This document shows positions 1 to 11,720 of a stretch of DNA of 64,000 bases, piece by piece. Within the stretch, counting starts at the first letter, position 1, and each line of letters begins with the position of its first letter. The notes beneath the pieces are model-generated. The model ran no database searches. It was not told where the DNA came from and worked only from the letters and a program-made list of their open reading frames with translations. Both the position numbers and the translations under genes were made by a program. The stretch is from Prosopocoilus inquinatus (lineage: Eukaryota; Arthropoda; Insecta; Coleoptera; Lucanidae): the NCBI GenBank assembly GCA_036172665.1, contig CM069879.1, positions 22,173,924-22,237,923 of the forward strand. Direction: 5' to 3'.

Positions 1-3000
1 AAAAGGCGGCGAAGCAAAAATTGCCTGCAAGTAAACAAGGAACTCTAAGTAAAATTTCAAAAAGGAAACAAGAAAACTTACCAAATCAGCTCAACAAAGA
101 TAAACCAACAGGAAGGCTTATGAACGATAGAAACCACTGACCTTGATAAAAACACGAGTATTGGCACACGAAGAAGTATAATTTTACCTCTAGTTAAGCT
201 GGCGTCTTATGGGAGTTTATGATAATCTTAACAGATCCTCCCCATATTTGGAGCGAATATGAACGCAGCGGTCCACGTGCCATTGGCACTTTTTTGTAGA
301 TCATCATATTTCATTGATTTGTTTTGTGTCCGTTACAGTTGTAATCTTCTTTTGTTTTATGCACTGTATTTCGCCGTTCGTTTCTTTTTTTATCGTTTTA
401 TTCACTTTTTATAGTTTGCTTTTATTTTCTATGAATTTTTTGATTCGCCCGGAAAACTTTTGCTTTTTCGTTGAGCTTGGCATTATCGATCTTCTTTTGT
501 TATATTTCGCTTCCCGTTTTGTATTTTGTTGCTGTTTCTTTCATTTCTCTTTTGTTTCTAATTTCTTTACAGGTTGATTTGTTTTTTTTTATTTGTTTTG
601 ATTTTTGATATTCCAAAAGGGCGATGTTTTATTTGTTTTTTTTTTCTGTCTAACTTATTGTTCTTCTGTATTTTTATACTTTGTTTTTTCTTTGAATTTT
701 CCTTTGTTCCTTTCTGTCCCTGTTAACGCCATTTAAAATTACAAGAAAATAGCTTCCATTTTTGGTCAAGAAACGATGCTCCGCTTCACCTATCCATTCA
801 CAACTTGATTTTAGCTTTTCAAGTAAAATAATTTTCAGACAAGAGATGGATCAAAAATTAATACGCGAATCTTGTTATTTAATAAAATTCTGACAACCAA
901 TGATGACCAAAACTTATTGCTTATGACTGTACTTGCATATATTTATTTCACATATTTTTCTTGTGATAAAAAAATTATACGCACGAAACCTTATTTCCGA
1001 TATTCGATTAAATTAGTTTTCGCTTTGGAATAAGAGATGGCACTTTAAACAATTTAGTATGATGCGCTCCAATATGACAAGCCAGATAATATTTTTATCA
1101 ACCTCGACTGGACAATAAAATTCATTATAAGCAAGTCAAATATTGATTTTTTTATTACATAATTAATTTTTGTTTTTATTCTAATGTGGTTACAGTAATA
1201 AGTAGGTATAAAATCAGGGAGGTAGGGAAGTCGATGAAGTTTTCTCTTAAGGGATCACTGCTTTAAAAAAAAAGATTGGGAATCCATAATTTATACGCAG
1301 TCATTTTGTTGGTTGGGCTGGATTGGGTTGTCACGCCTTACCCAAATTAAAATCTGGTCACTTTAATCTAAAAGCAAAAGAGGTTACTACTTATAACTAC
1401 CTGCTGCAATAAAATTAGAAAATAATTTCATAAATTTGCAATGCAGTTACAAAACTGGCATATGTATGATGTCCTTACATTAAAAAAATTCAACGAAAGT
1501 TACTCGTTATTCCTGAAATATATTTGTCTTCTTCGAAGACGAAGAAACGTTCAAACAAATATTTTTATCTGTCGTATAAATTAGTTAATCTAGGAGTAAT
1601 TCATATTCGTTTACAATGAAACTTTTACTTCAAGTTCTTCTGAAAATAAATAACGTTTTATTGGAATTGAATTGGCCGAACAAGCCGTAAGCTAAGAAGA
1701 GATTTCTAGGCAGAGGACTTGTGAAAGGTCAGTTTTTCATTTTTGAGCTAGACCACTCAGATTAGATATAGGTTTAGAGGCACGTGTATTTGTGTCGGCA
1801 GCTTCAAAACAATGAAATATCACGTTTAATTTTATATATCGCCGATCGTGAGATCGTGACAATTCCAATCTGAAATTTTTATCCATCGTAAACTAATGAT
1901 TATTGGTTTTCTTGGATGAACGTAAATAAATTCCCGGCGTATTACCGAACGTCATGAGCAAACAAAACAACTTATTATTCGGCAGCATTTTGAAATTCTG
2001 TGCATTACGTGATAGAAGTTTACATAAGCGATAAGCGCGGATGACTACATTTTACGAATCTAATAAATATTCAGCTCTGTAACGAGCCAAAGGAAAATAT
2101 CAGAATTTATTCTCGCACGAAGCAATACTTTGTAAACGTATCATATCGCAGGGACGTATTCGCGTTTATGTATGCAGACGATATATCATATGAATATTGA
2201 GCCCGACACACAAAGTAACGGGGTATCCAGATCGCATTTGCTCCACTCAGGGGGAAGGCAACTGAGATGTGTTATTTCTGTTTGTTTAGTGGTGCGTTTT
2301 CGCATACACGGCACGCTCCTCCATTGTACTTATCCCCCGTAAACCGCTCACCGTCTCCTTTATACCCAACAATTCCCCAACACATCCCTGGCCATATTCT
2401 GATATCTGGATTTGTTCCAGCAACAAATATCTACATTTGTTCCAGCAACAAACAAACAACTCACACCTGCACCATAATTATCAAACGAAACCATTCACCC
2501 ACGCACACACACACACACCTTCGGTATTTATTCGAATTGAATTGAATTGTAAATGTACATACAGAGTAAAAAAGATTTCGACCTGAGATTGTCACGCTCC
2601 CGAGAAAACCGGAAACACGCCCGAGTATTTCCTGGGTCGGGGGAAACACTTGCGAACGTCGAACAATAAAATTAATCGTTCATATGCTGTTAGGAAAATT
2701 AAATTCATAATTTGCATCTACAGCGGGCGGGCGGAGGAAATTAAAAGTTCAAGTCGATGGCGTACGGGAAACTATTAACATCTTCTGTTAGCCTATATTG
2801 ATTAAAAAGATATTGTTTTACTTATTACATTAACTTCATGTTATTAATTTGATTCCGTTGGTTGGACTAATCAATGAAAAAATTATTCATCGTTTCGTTT
2901 GAATTATTCTCCAAGCATAACCCCTTCAATATAATCGTTTAAAGGCGTCATTGGATTTCAGCAGTCTCGATTATGATAATACCGTACAGTACAGACCGAA

Positions 3001-3155
3001 TCAGTTTCGATGTCTCTTACATCTTTCCATCTCTCTAACTAAGAAATTATTCAAATTGTCAAGCTAGTCTTTTGTTTATTTCCTTTCCTGGCAATTTCTA
3101 ACACCGCCTTTTTGTATTTTGAATTATTAACAGAGGCTTCTAAAACTCTCTATTA
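1..3155. other. AT-rich stretch without a recognisable gene
   Basis: I see no coding exon here. About 305-760 is strongly T-rich low-complexity DNA (runs of TTTG and TTTC), which produces short open frames with no protein-like composition. A short (CA)n tract lies at 2504-2518. The rest looks unique and is most simply intron or intergenic DNA upstream of the semaphorin exon. Confidence 0.5.
2504..2518. repeat. (CA)n microsatellite
   Basis: About seven CA dinucleotide units in a row, seen directly. Confidence 0.9.
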
Positions 3156-3926
3156 TTAATGAGATACGTGCAACACGAAACTGGTCAAAGGTGATGTCTC
3201 CGCTAACATGATCTTCATAAATGTGCATGTCTTCAACTCCCCCTTCGGCTGCTAGTTATACCCTCTACTCTCTCGTTTACGACAGCTTATCAGAAGCTTT
3301 TAGCATTTGGCGTTATGATGCCCTTAATGAATTTTGGCGTTGATTTATGAAAATTCGCCACTTTTTGACATAACCCTTGTATTTCTTTTGGTATGTATTC
3401 AGGTCGACATTCGTGTTTAATATAAACTTGTACTTTTTTCTTCTCGCGTTTGCGTTTTGGATTTGTGTGGGTGCTTAAAGTGATTTCTTTTCGTAATGTA
3501 AACCTTACCTCAAAACTCCTGTTATCAACAAGTTTAATGAGCTATACATGCATCACGAAACTGATCAAAGGTCATGTCTCAGGTCTCCGCTAATACGATC
3601 ATCTGAAACGTGCATGTCTTCAGCTCCCCTTCCTCCTGATACAGTTACACCCTCTCTTCGCTCGTTTACTACGGCTTATCAGAAACTTCTAGCATTTGGT
3701 GCTGTAAATAGTGATGCCACTTAACAAACTGTGGCGCGCCGTCTTACGGAAACTCGCCGCATTTTGGGATAATCCTCGTATTTCTTTTGACGGTGTACGC
3801 AGGTCGAGATTTAATGTAAGCATGTACTTTTTTCTTCGTGCTTTTGCTTTATGAATTTGTATACAGAAAATGAACTTTTTGTAATGTAAACCTTTCTTTA
3901 AAATTTCTATTAAGTATGAATGAGTT
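3156..3926 (+). repeat. Tandem duplication, ~380-bp unit (two copies)
   Basis: Unit 1 runs 3156-3533 and unit 2 runs 3534-3925; a few bases of a third start follow at 3926. Both begin TTAATGAG, then share CACGAAACTG-TCAAAGG, GCATGTCTTCA, a CTCGTTTAC block, CTTATCAGAA, a CGCC-C-TTTT block and TTTTTGTAATGTAAACC-like ends. By eye the units are diverged, so this is an old duplication. Related fragments lie at 5375-5465 and 7751-7920, so the unit is a dispersed repeat that also sits in tandem. No coding potential is visible. Confidence 0.8.
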
Positions 3927-4892
3927 TAATGAAATACATGTTTTGTAACACGCCGACGTGCTACCTTGTTTTTTTACTTTTTTCGAACACCAAAATAAAC
4001 AATAAACTGTCTATATAATGATAATTGACAAATTAATGAACTTGACCAACAATTTAGCTTGTGAATTTGTAAACCGAAGGTTTTCCAAAAAAAATCACAA
4101 AAGTTTTATTATTGCAATAAGCATGCACTATATGTGGTCCGTTTCGTCTACTCCTAAACTACCTGAGTTAAAAGCCGCCAATAGAATTAACTTCTGACCT
4201 ATACATGTATATATAATCTACCTACTACCCCAGGGTCTGCGACCTTTTTGAAATTTAAAAAATAAGCGGGACATTTTTTTTTATTTTCGTGATCATCGAA
4301 ATTACCTACTTCTGGACTCTAACGTTGGCGCAGCAACCGGATTCTGATTTTGGTGTGACGATTTGTGAAACCGAAATAGCTAGGAAACTAATTACATGAA
4401 TAAAAATGCGAGATGTTAAATTTAATTAAATTATTTATTAAAACGAAGGGAAAAAGCTCCTTTTACCAGCCACTGGTGGATTGATCAAAATGAGCGTAAG
4501 AACTCTTGTAATTTATGTACCAATTCAGAGACAAAATCAAGAATTTCACGTTCGAATGTCGTAGCGATCTAACTGCTTCAAACACAATAGTTGGTGGTGT
4601 TGTGCCTCCGCAACCAAATAGTTGCTGTGGGAACTATGCTCCCCGATTAAGTTAACAATTAACTTATGTTCAATGGAGATTGGTCTTGGTACTAGTGTTT
4701 CATTACTCCAGATCGTATGCCAAGACACGTTCTGTTATAATCAACCATCGTACAGTGTGTGTACAGTGTACTTAATTTGGTGAAGTGATTAATTGAGTAG
4801 TCAGATGTTTTAGGAGATGTATGTGATACAAAATGCCGCTTTTAGCGATCAATTTGCAAAATAATGTAATAGCAATCGCCGTTAGTTTTTCA
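3927..4892. other. AT-rich stretch, nothing recognised
   Basis: No protein-like frame, RNA gene or clear repeat was seen. It is probably intronic. Confidence 0.4.
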
Positions 4893-4997
4893 GGTACCCC
4901 TCATCTGGAGGGAATGATGGGAAACCCTAACTCTAGCTAACTTAATTAGTTAGCTAGAATTAGGGTTTCCTATCATCCCCTCCAAACGAGGGGTATC
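4893..4997. repeat. Palindromic foldback, ~50-bp arms
   Basis: The left arm (GGTACCCCTC..GGAGGG.ATGATGGGAAACCC..CTAGCTAACT) is mirrored by the right arm (AGTTAGCTAG..AGGGTTTCC.ATCATCCCCTCC..GAGGGGTATC) around a TTAATT centre. A third copy of the GGTGATGGGAAACCCC part lies at about 5236-5256. The coding-like fragment at 5000-5235 is thus bracketed by copies of this terminal sequence, as in a TIR element that has picked up foreign DNA. Confidence 0.8.
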
Positions 4998-5240
4998 TTT
5001 TGGGAGGGAGGTTCCTTCATCACCTTTTGGGGTACGCTGTTGAGGGAGTTGCCCTTGACGAGAACGACTGAAAACACACCTTCTCGGTCGTGTGTTTTTG
5101 ATATCTTTGGGTCGTGTAACCACAGCTGGATGGCGCCCTTCTCCGAAATATATTTAGAGATATTCCACGCCGTCTCCACTGAGTGGGCACCGTTACGCAA
5201 CTCGCAATTCATCTCGTTTTCGAAACTCTCTTGAGGAGGT
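4998..5240 (-). pseudogene. Coding-like gene fragment bracketed by inverted repeats (unknown family)
   Basis: A minus-strand open frame runs from 5347 to 4973 (124 codons). Its core, about 5235-5000, is GC-richer than the surroundings and has codon choice typical of real coding DNA (many G or C third positions). The core peptide reads like a folded protein, with segments such as ELRNGAHSVETAWNI, KGAIQLWLHDP and EGVFSVVLVKGNS. I do not recognise the family and give no function. Both edges are suggestive: a pyrimidine-rich CCTCCTCAAG lies just upstream on the minus strand, and an AAAG|GTGATG donor-like site lies near 5023, so it could be one exon with scraps of intron. The inverted terminal repeats on either side suggest capture by a transposon. 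The start is unknown; the ATG at 5347 lies in repeat sequence and is probably not the true start. Alternatives are a retroposed pseudogene or a minus-strand exon nested in the host intron. Confidence 0.4.
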
Positions 5241-5256
5241 GATGGGAAACCCCATC

Positions 5257-5365
5257 TAACTATTAGGTCACTTGGCAAGGATCTTTCGTGTACTACGTCC
5301 AAGTGCCTTAAGTTACTTGGCAAGGATCTCTCTTTCTCTATGCCCAAGTAACTTATGGGTGTGGT
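5257..5365. repeat. Two adjacent short inverted repeats
   Basis: CACTTGGCAAGGATCT...CCAAGTG is followed at once by TTACTTGGCAAGGATCT...CCCAAGTAA. Each forms a hairpin, and the two are tandem copies of one another. They adjoin the coding-like fragment on its minus-strand 5' side. Confidence 0.6.
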
Positions 5366-5459
5366 ACCAGTGGTACACGTTTTTACACTCTCTGCACCCT
5401 CGTTTACTATGGCATTACTTTGCCTTTACCTTTACTTTAGTATCTGATGCTGTAAATAA

Positions 5460-5584
5460 TAGGTCTATTTGTTATCCTGCACTAGTGTACACTAAAGTTT
5501 TTGTGCCTTGTTCTAACCTCATACATTAGTACTAGATAAAGATACTTTCAGTGTGCACTAGTGCAGGATAAACAAACAGACCTA
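5460..5584. repeat. Foldback MITE-like element
   Basis: The arms at 5460-5494 (TAGGTCTATTTGTTATCCTG then CACTAGTG) and 5550-5584 pair almost fully. The central loop holds TTCTAACCTCATA..TTAGTACTAGAT, resembling 13690-13730. The preceding 5375-5465 resembles part of the ~380-bp repeat at 3156-3926. Confidence 0.7.
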
Positions 5585-5745
5585 GTGATGCATCTGAATG
5601 TATTGTGGCGCTGCACAGTGCGTCGAATGATAAGCGTAAATGGACAAAAATCATAATTCTTCTTTCTCTTATTTTTTGGTCCTGGAAATATACATATTAT
5701 AAACAGTTGCAGTAATTGAAAATAGAATAGTATCACTAGAATATA

Positions 5746-6118
5746 CAGGGTGTGTCATTAGCATTGATTTCTTCAACAGCATCTTAACTATTAATTATAA
5801 AAGAAAATGTCTTATATAAAAGTTATTGTCTGTAATTAGCTCTATATCAGAAAATTATTTTCACATGTACAGCATGTTCTATAAGAGAGTTATGTACCAA
5901 ACTTATACTTTTTTAAATGGAATATACCAATTTCTATAGCTCGAAGCTCTTACAAACTTACAACTGTAGCCCTAAATCGAAATCTACAGCTCTTCCATTG
6001 AATTAAAGAGCTAAAATGTAGAAGTATTTTATTCATAACCAGCGGCGAATATTTACCTAACTAATTATAAATATCGTGTAGAGTATTCCCTATGAGTAAC
6101 CGTAACATTTTTGATGTA
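5746..6118. mobile_element. Probable one-sided remnant of a TA-inserting foldback
   Basis: It begins TA|CAGGGTGTGTCATTAG, a Tc1/mariner-style terminus, and contains TTTTTTAAATGGAATATACC near 5910, similar to a string in the foldbacks at 15.4 and 27.9 kb. I could not find a matching right arm, so this may be half of an element. Confidence 0.35.
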
Positions 6119-6228
6119 CAGTCATGCGCAACTAAAATGCACCAACTACAGGCAAACTTCACCCTAAGACCTTATAATACAAGGTTCACAGAAATGTCAA
6201 ATTGTAGCACTTAAGGTGCGCACGGCTG
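6119..6228. mobile_element. 110-bp mariner-type MITE
   Basis: The terminal inverted repeats CAGTCATGCGCA and TGCGCACGGCTG are flanked on both sides by TA (6117-6118 and 6229-6230), the target-site duplication of Tc1/mariner elements. It is too short to code. Confidence 0.75.
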
Positions 6229-6366
6229 TATGTTTGCATAGAAACAATTGAAATTTAAAAGTTTAAATTTTACAAGAAAATTAAATGTAACTCCCTATAT
6301 ATTTTAACACAATTAAATAGCTATAGTATAATCTAACTTCTGAAAAAGAAAAAAAAATGAAAAAAG

Positions 6367-6874
6367 AAAGGGCATAATTAGATTTATTAAATTTCATTAA
6401 AATATTGGCATTTATAAGTAATCCGAGAACGTAAGTTCACTACAACTGAAATTTATTAATTGCTAAAGTTCAAGCAAGAAATTTCCAATTATTATTTTTA
6501 TCTAATGACAATTTAACTGTTGAATATCGGCTAATGATTTTTAGTTGATTTTTGCAAACACGTGCCTTACGTTTTTTTAATATTCAATCGTATTTTGTCG
6601 AATTAAAAAAAATAAGTAACACTACAGGCTAAAACATTTTCATTAACAAATAATTAGCGTTGGATAACTAGTAGATGTCGAAAATAAATTAAGGATTAAT
6701 AAAGTTAAATTTTCATTAGATAAAAATTATATTTTGAAGATTTTTTTAATAATTATGTATACCTACAGTTCATTTCAGCTGTCAGCAGTTTTAGTAGCGA
6801 ACTTATGTTCTCGGATCACTCATAAGTGGCAATATTTCCTCGAAATTTAATAGAGAAACATAATTATGCCCTTT
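6367..6874. mobile_element. 508-bp TIR element with ~95-bp arms
   Basis: The ends AAAGGGCATAATTA and TAATTATGCCCTTT are followed inwards by long matching arms (left 6367-6465, right about 6780-6874), including ATCCGAGAAC-TAAGTTC on one side and its complement on the other. The interior is AT-rich and non-coding. No clear target-site duplication was seen, so the superfamily is unassigned. Confidence 0.75.
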
Positions 6875-7750
6875 CCTTCTTGTTTATTTTCTTGAAAGAT
6901 GGTTTTTCGCCTCCACTCGATGTAGGAAACTCCGTAGGTCTTTCTTCACCAAACTAAACAAACTTTATACTAAATTAAATTGCCTTTCTAAGAAAATATG
7001 GTAAGGCATTGTGAATAAAATTCGATTTCGAGAACATTGCATCCAAAATCTACTACAATTCACGTAAAAATAAGAACAAGCTTGAATTAATTCTCTGTTT
7101 ACACTATCCAGACATTTTGTTATATGTAAATGTTTTAAAATGTGTATTTTACGTTTGATTGTATCGATTTTGATGTTTCCTTGATAGGAAATTCACTTGT
7201 CAAAAATTTGTCTATTGGTGTTATAAGAAACGATGCTAAAACAAATTTTTCGTTGAATTACCAGCGTATTAGCAGGTAGTAGCAGGAGAATTTCTTATTT
7301 TCGTAAAACTCGTGGATGAAGGAATCTGATTTTAAAAAAATATTCGATACGTTTTTTTACGTATTTTTGTAATATTCGATTAAACTTTACTTTTAATTTT
7401 TGAAATAAGATAATTTTTATTTGCAGTTTTAATATTAAAATATCCTCAAAAATTAATTTGAAATTATTCATATCTGTACTAGAATACTCGATTGTTAGGA
7501 TTAATAGTCAAAATTATTTAGATTTTTTTTTCAGTTGATTGTGTAAGGTAACATTCATAGAATCGTAAAAGTCACTATGGCAAACGGTCCTTGAACTTTC
7601 AAAAACTACATCATAAATAGTTATAAAAAACAGAGAAATCAAAGAAATAGGGATTTTATTTACTTTTTAGATATTAATTGGTGAGTACTGAAACCTTTTT
7701 GTCCCTTAAAAAAAATATTGCATTTTCGATTTTTGTCCATAGCTCAACGC
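6875..7750. other. AT-rich stretch, nothing recognised
   Basis: No gene or repeat could be supported in this stretch. Confidence 0.4.
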
Positions 7751-7920
7751 ACTGTGCGCCGTCTTACGAAAACTCGCCACATTTTGGGATAACCCTCGTA
7801 TTTTTTCTGGTGATGTATACACGTCGAGATTCGTGTTTAAGAAAGTACTTTTTTTCTTCTTGCTTTTACTTTGTAGGTTTGTGTACCTAAAGTGAATTTC
7901 TTTTTGTAATGTAAACCCCT
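7751..7920 (+). repeat. Dispersed partial copy of the ~380-bp repeat
   Basis: It starts at TGCGCCGTCTTACG and runs through AACTCGCCACATTTTGGGAT to TTTTTGTAATGTAAACC. It matches the second half of the unit at 3740-3895 over nearly its whole length. Confidence 0.8.
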
Positions 7921-10200
7921 ACCTTATCTAAATTCATGTTTCAAGAAAATTTTCTGCGAACCGACAAATTTGCATAACGCAAACAAATAACTTGAAAAAA
8001 TTTAGGTAAAAGCGCCTCCTTCCATTATCAAATAGCGGGTGGGTATAATCTTTTGCGCCCGCGAAAGAGAGAATAAAAAAAATCGCTTTAAAAGAAAATA
8101 CGTTTACCGAATATTTAGTAGCGTTATTCAGTTTTGCATAATATTTCTGCGCGTTTGCGTCCTGCTGGCAGCCGGCAGGATCGAGACGTTGCTCCTTTTC
8201 TCAAGGAATTGACACCAATTTTCCGTACATATTTTCGTCACATATTACATTACCGGCGTCGTATCGGAATACGGCGGCGAGAGACGCGCAAGGGGGACGC
8301 CTAATACAATTCCGACGCGAAAATAAAATTACTCTCCCCTCCTGGTTTTTCCGCGTACATAATCAGTCATGTTGCGCGATAAATTGAATTCGGCATTGAG
8401 AAAATTGCAATTAAATATTTTCATTGTCGGCGCGTAATCCTCTCTAAACGCAGGGCTTTGTATAATGCGGGCTTCGTCCTTCCTGTAGCTGTTATTTGTC
8501 ACAATGATTGAAGCAGCTTCTCGGGATATACATGTCCTCAAAGCTATTGCGGCGATTAATCACTCCGGCAATTTCATTTCAGGTTAGCAACGTCCCGTTT
8601 TATTTGAGCTGCTTTCGACGTCCCGGTGTTTGCTTTTTTGCGCGCTAACAATTTTATCAGGACGACGCGAAAAACTACTTGCAGGATACTTCCGTTAAAA
8701 ATACTCAATTCTATGGTGACCAGATCAAAGTTTACTAAGATAAGTAAAATTCCTTTAGCAATTTAGTATTAAAATATTTCAATTCAAAATGTAATTTTTA
8801 AGAAAAGATATTCTTTCATAAAATGCAGCAAATTGGTTATGAACAGATAAAAGCGTTTCTTATAAAAAAAATTAAAGGCTTGGAAAAGAACAGAACAAAA
8901 AGTATCAGATATCGTAATCAATGAACCATTGACAATGGCCTGTAGTCAAAGAACAACAAAATAATACCTTATCGCGTAACATAACACCTTTATGAGATGT
9001 CATGTACGAAGTGGAATATGAGTCGAGTTACATCTCACAATGACTTAACTTACTGCGCACTACACTCTTCCCAGAGAACTAAAACGGCTGATTCAACTGG
9101 AAGACGGGAATTTTCCATCAAGGTTATGTGTTGCAGTTTGAAAACAATTCCAATCTGAATTTCGGCTCCCTCTAACGCAGGAAGTATGTCGAAAAGACGC
9201 GCTGTTATGTGGCGGTAAATGTCACGTGATCGTAGTTGATAAACCATTGATACTTGAACAGCTCCTCAGTTTTCATTCGTAGATTTGTAAAGCTTAATAA
9301 AGCACATGGTCTTATCTTGATACTGGGTGATACTTTCTTGAAATCAAGTATTAATTTCTGTTGAATTTATTTCAGTAAATGTCCTTAAGAAAAGTAAACT
9401 ACTTTTCACGGTGTGTTGTGGTTCATTTAAACCGACCCGAAAAAAAATTTCTTATTATTTTTCTTTATCATTGCATTTTTAAATTCTTTATCGTTGCACT
9501 TATAAGATCATTGTGTTCGCAAAAAAATAGTATACGGGAAAAATTTAGCCGAATTTGCTGTCGGTAAGCGTATTAATAATACTTAAAAAATTAACAACAG
9601 CAGACGTCGTTTATACCGAAAGGAAGTTCTCTTTGTATAAAAGTTTTTGCCTCGTGTATTGCGTTGTATTTTATACAAAAATATATTTATTAAAACTACC
9701 ACTTTCTTTTATTTTTTAAATTAAAGACTCCAGTCTTTTCATCTCTCATTAACTTTAACCGTTGATTAATTCCTACAGAAATAATTGTTGTTAGGCTAAA
9801 CACTTTGCTATCATTCGCTTTTGATGATGATGCCCAAAAAAGAGACGGTCAAACCTACCTGTTGACGGTCGAAGGATAACTCTCACCCAGCTCAGGGAGA
9901 CGGTCGCGGGATACAGAGATTCGAGGTGAGAGAGCCGTGACAACAAAAGGACGCCACCTAGTGTCGCTTTGCAAGGGCGAGAATCTCTGGACACTCCACT
10001 AGGAAAATATTCGCTCTTCACAGTGAAGTTCAACTCCGAAAATCCCAAGTTACGTCGACGACATACACAACAAAGAAGCTCACACATCCAAAATAATACC
10101 AACCCGAAACTATAGATAGTATCTTTAATATATAAATATTGGCCACGTCAATAATCTTTTCAAAAACAAGATCATTTAAACAGTAAATTACGTATGTAAA
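7921..10200. other. Non-repetitive stretch, possible conserved intronic DNA at 8100-8700
   Basis: No exon was recognised. Roughly 8100-8700 is less AT-rich than its surroundings, contains several CG-rich motifs and no obvious transposon ends, and so looks unique. A minus-strand open frame at 9050-9247 (65 codons) has protein-like composition but no recognised family and no convincing splice sites. 9830-10100 is GC-richer and may be part of the retroelement described next. Confidence 0.3.
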
Positions 10201-10202
10201 GA

Positions 10203-10440
10203 AAGACAAGCGCTTGCGCAGTAAAATACTTAATTTTAGCAAAATAAGTAGAACAGTTTAAAACTGCCAGGCATAAACTCAGACACGGTTAATATCAACA
10301 GCAACGCGTTCTCAGACAAACAACAGGTTTCTGCTTTCGCGATGGATCCACGCGTTCGCCCTACAAAAAAATTTACAATCTCAATCAAAATAAAGAAAAG
10401 CTAGTCGCAAAGTCAAAATGTGACTTAATGAAATGGAATT
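10203..10440 (+). mobile_element. 5' fragment of a non-LTR retrotransposon (copy A)
   Basis: This segment matches 41231-41450 through GCTTGCGCA.TAAAAT, GAACAGTTTAA, ACACGGTTA, CAAACAAC and GATGGATCCACGCG. The partner locus is followed by a broken reverse transcriptase, so this copy is most simply the truncated 5' part of the same family. In both copies the shared ATGGATCCACGCG opens a short frame (Met-Asp-Pro-Arg) that stops within about 20 codons. The true limits may reach back to about 9980. Confidence 0.5.
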
Positions 10441-11484
10441 GAAAAGTAAAAGAAGAGATGAAAAACCGGCCTTAAGTACTCATAAATATCTTGAATAAGT
10501 CAGTAAATTTCCATAAGGAGAACGCATTTTTGGCTTAAATCTAACGAAGCTACCGAACAAGAAAATAGTCTTCCAACACGTCCGTACCGTAGTTGGTTTA
10601 AAAAGAATAGATTGGGTTAACAATAAACGGGGGTGGTTTCGTTATCGGCTAGAGTAGAAAGATTCAGAGCGAGTATTTACCCCTAAATTGCTAGATAAAT
10701 AACCCTTTTCAAAAATGGCCGATTTTCGACTATGAAAAAATTCCAGACCCTGCATTTTTCGTCCAGTCAGGACAAAATTCGGAGCATAAACGGGGGGCGT
10801 GAGGAGCTGCTCTCCCGCCGAAGAATATAAAATTTTGGGAAAAAATTAACAAAAAAGTCGAAAAAAATTAGAAGTAAAAACAAAATTTTCCTGATTTGTA
10901 AATTGTTTTTTTAAACTTATTATAAAATATTTTCCTTCGCTCTTTTTTTAAAGATCTTAGCGCTCTTACAGCGCGAAGCGCTTTCTTCAAGTGCCTGCTA
11001 CTTCCTCAAATTCTTTGTTCGAGGACTTAACAAAGGTGCATTCGGCAGTCAACCACAACCAAACGGAGGACTTTTTCGAAGGTTATCCGAATAAGGACTT
11101 TGGAAAATTTCAATGTGCAACTTTCCTGATTGATCGATTATTCGATTTCACACACCCTCTTTTGACACCTTTTACATGTTATATCGATTTTGTCGGAGCT
11201 ACGGGTATTACTGTAGAAGTCCGTAAATATGCATTCTAGATTGATCTTTTGGACAATTTTTTATGTCAGTTTCGAGGCGATTGCGCATCGAGTGGCGGCG
11301 TCTGGGACGAGTTACTGCGAAGGCGCGACTGTACACAGGCCCCCGAAAACCGCATTTTTACAGCTTTTTCAAAAATTTCTCGAAAATTTGACCTTAAAAT
11401 TTTATTAAACTCTCTCGTATGCCGCACTGCTCCTTCGAGCCTAACATCGGAGGCTCCATATCTGAGAAGATCCGTTAAGCGAAA
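10441..11484. other. Stretch without a recognisable gene
   Basis: AT-rich to 10980, then more balanced. Short open frames occur on both strands at 10990-11530, but they overlap one another and show no protein family or splice context. Confidence 0.35.
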
Positions 11485-11720
11485 CCAAGATGGCGGCGGT
11501 GCGTCGTCAAAAGCATCCGCGTCGATGTAAACCATGTAAACGTGTGGGAGGTGTCAAATTAAAGCGGGGAGCCCGGCTTGCGACCCACCAAACGAAAGCT
11601 CTCGAACGAGGCAATGCCGTCGTGACGTCGACGTTGTCCTTAAAGCTAACCAGAGAGCGCCACACATCGTGTGATGACTTAAACGAGACGGCTGACCGAG
11701 CGCGCCCGCCGCCATCTTGG
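11485..11720. mobile_element. TIR element with YY1/Pho-like ends
   Basis: The left end CCAAGATGGCGGCGG at 11485 is matched by the right end CCGCCGCCATCTTGG ending at 11720, and a third CCAAGATGGC copy follows at 11723. The ends match the YY1/Pho consensus core (AANATGGCGGC). The interior is GC-rich, so long overlapping frames exist in several phases, but none looks real. The outer limits could be wider. Confidence 0.5.

Noticed and set aside
314..577. 87-codon phenylalanine-rich frame resembling a membrane protein
   Set aside because: It lies in T-rich low-complexity DNA that yields F/L/V codons by composition alone.
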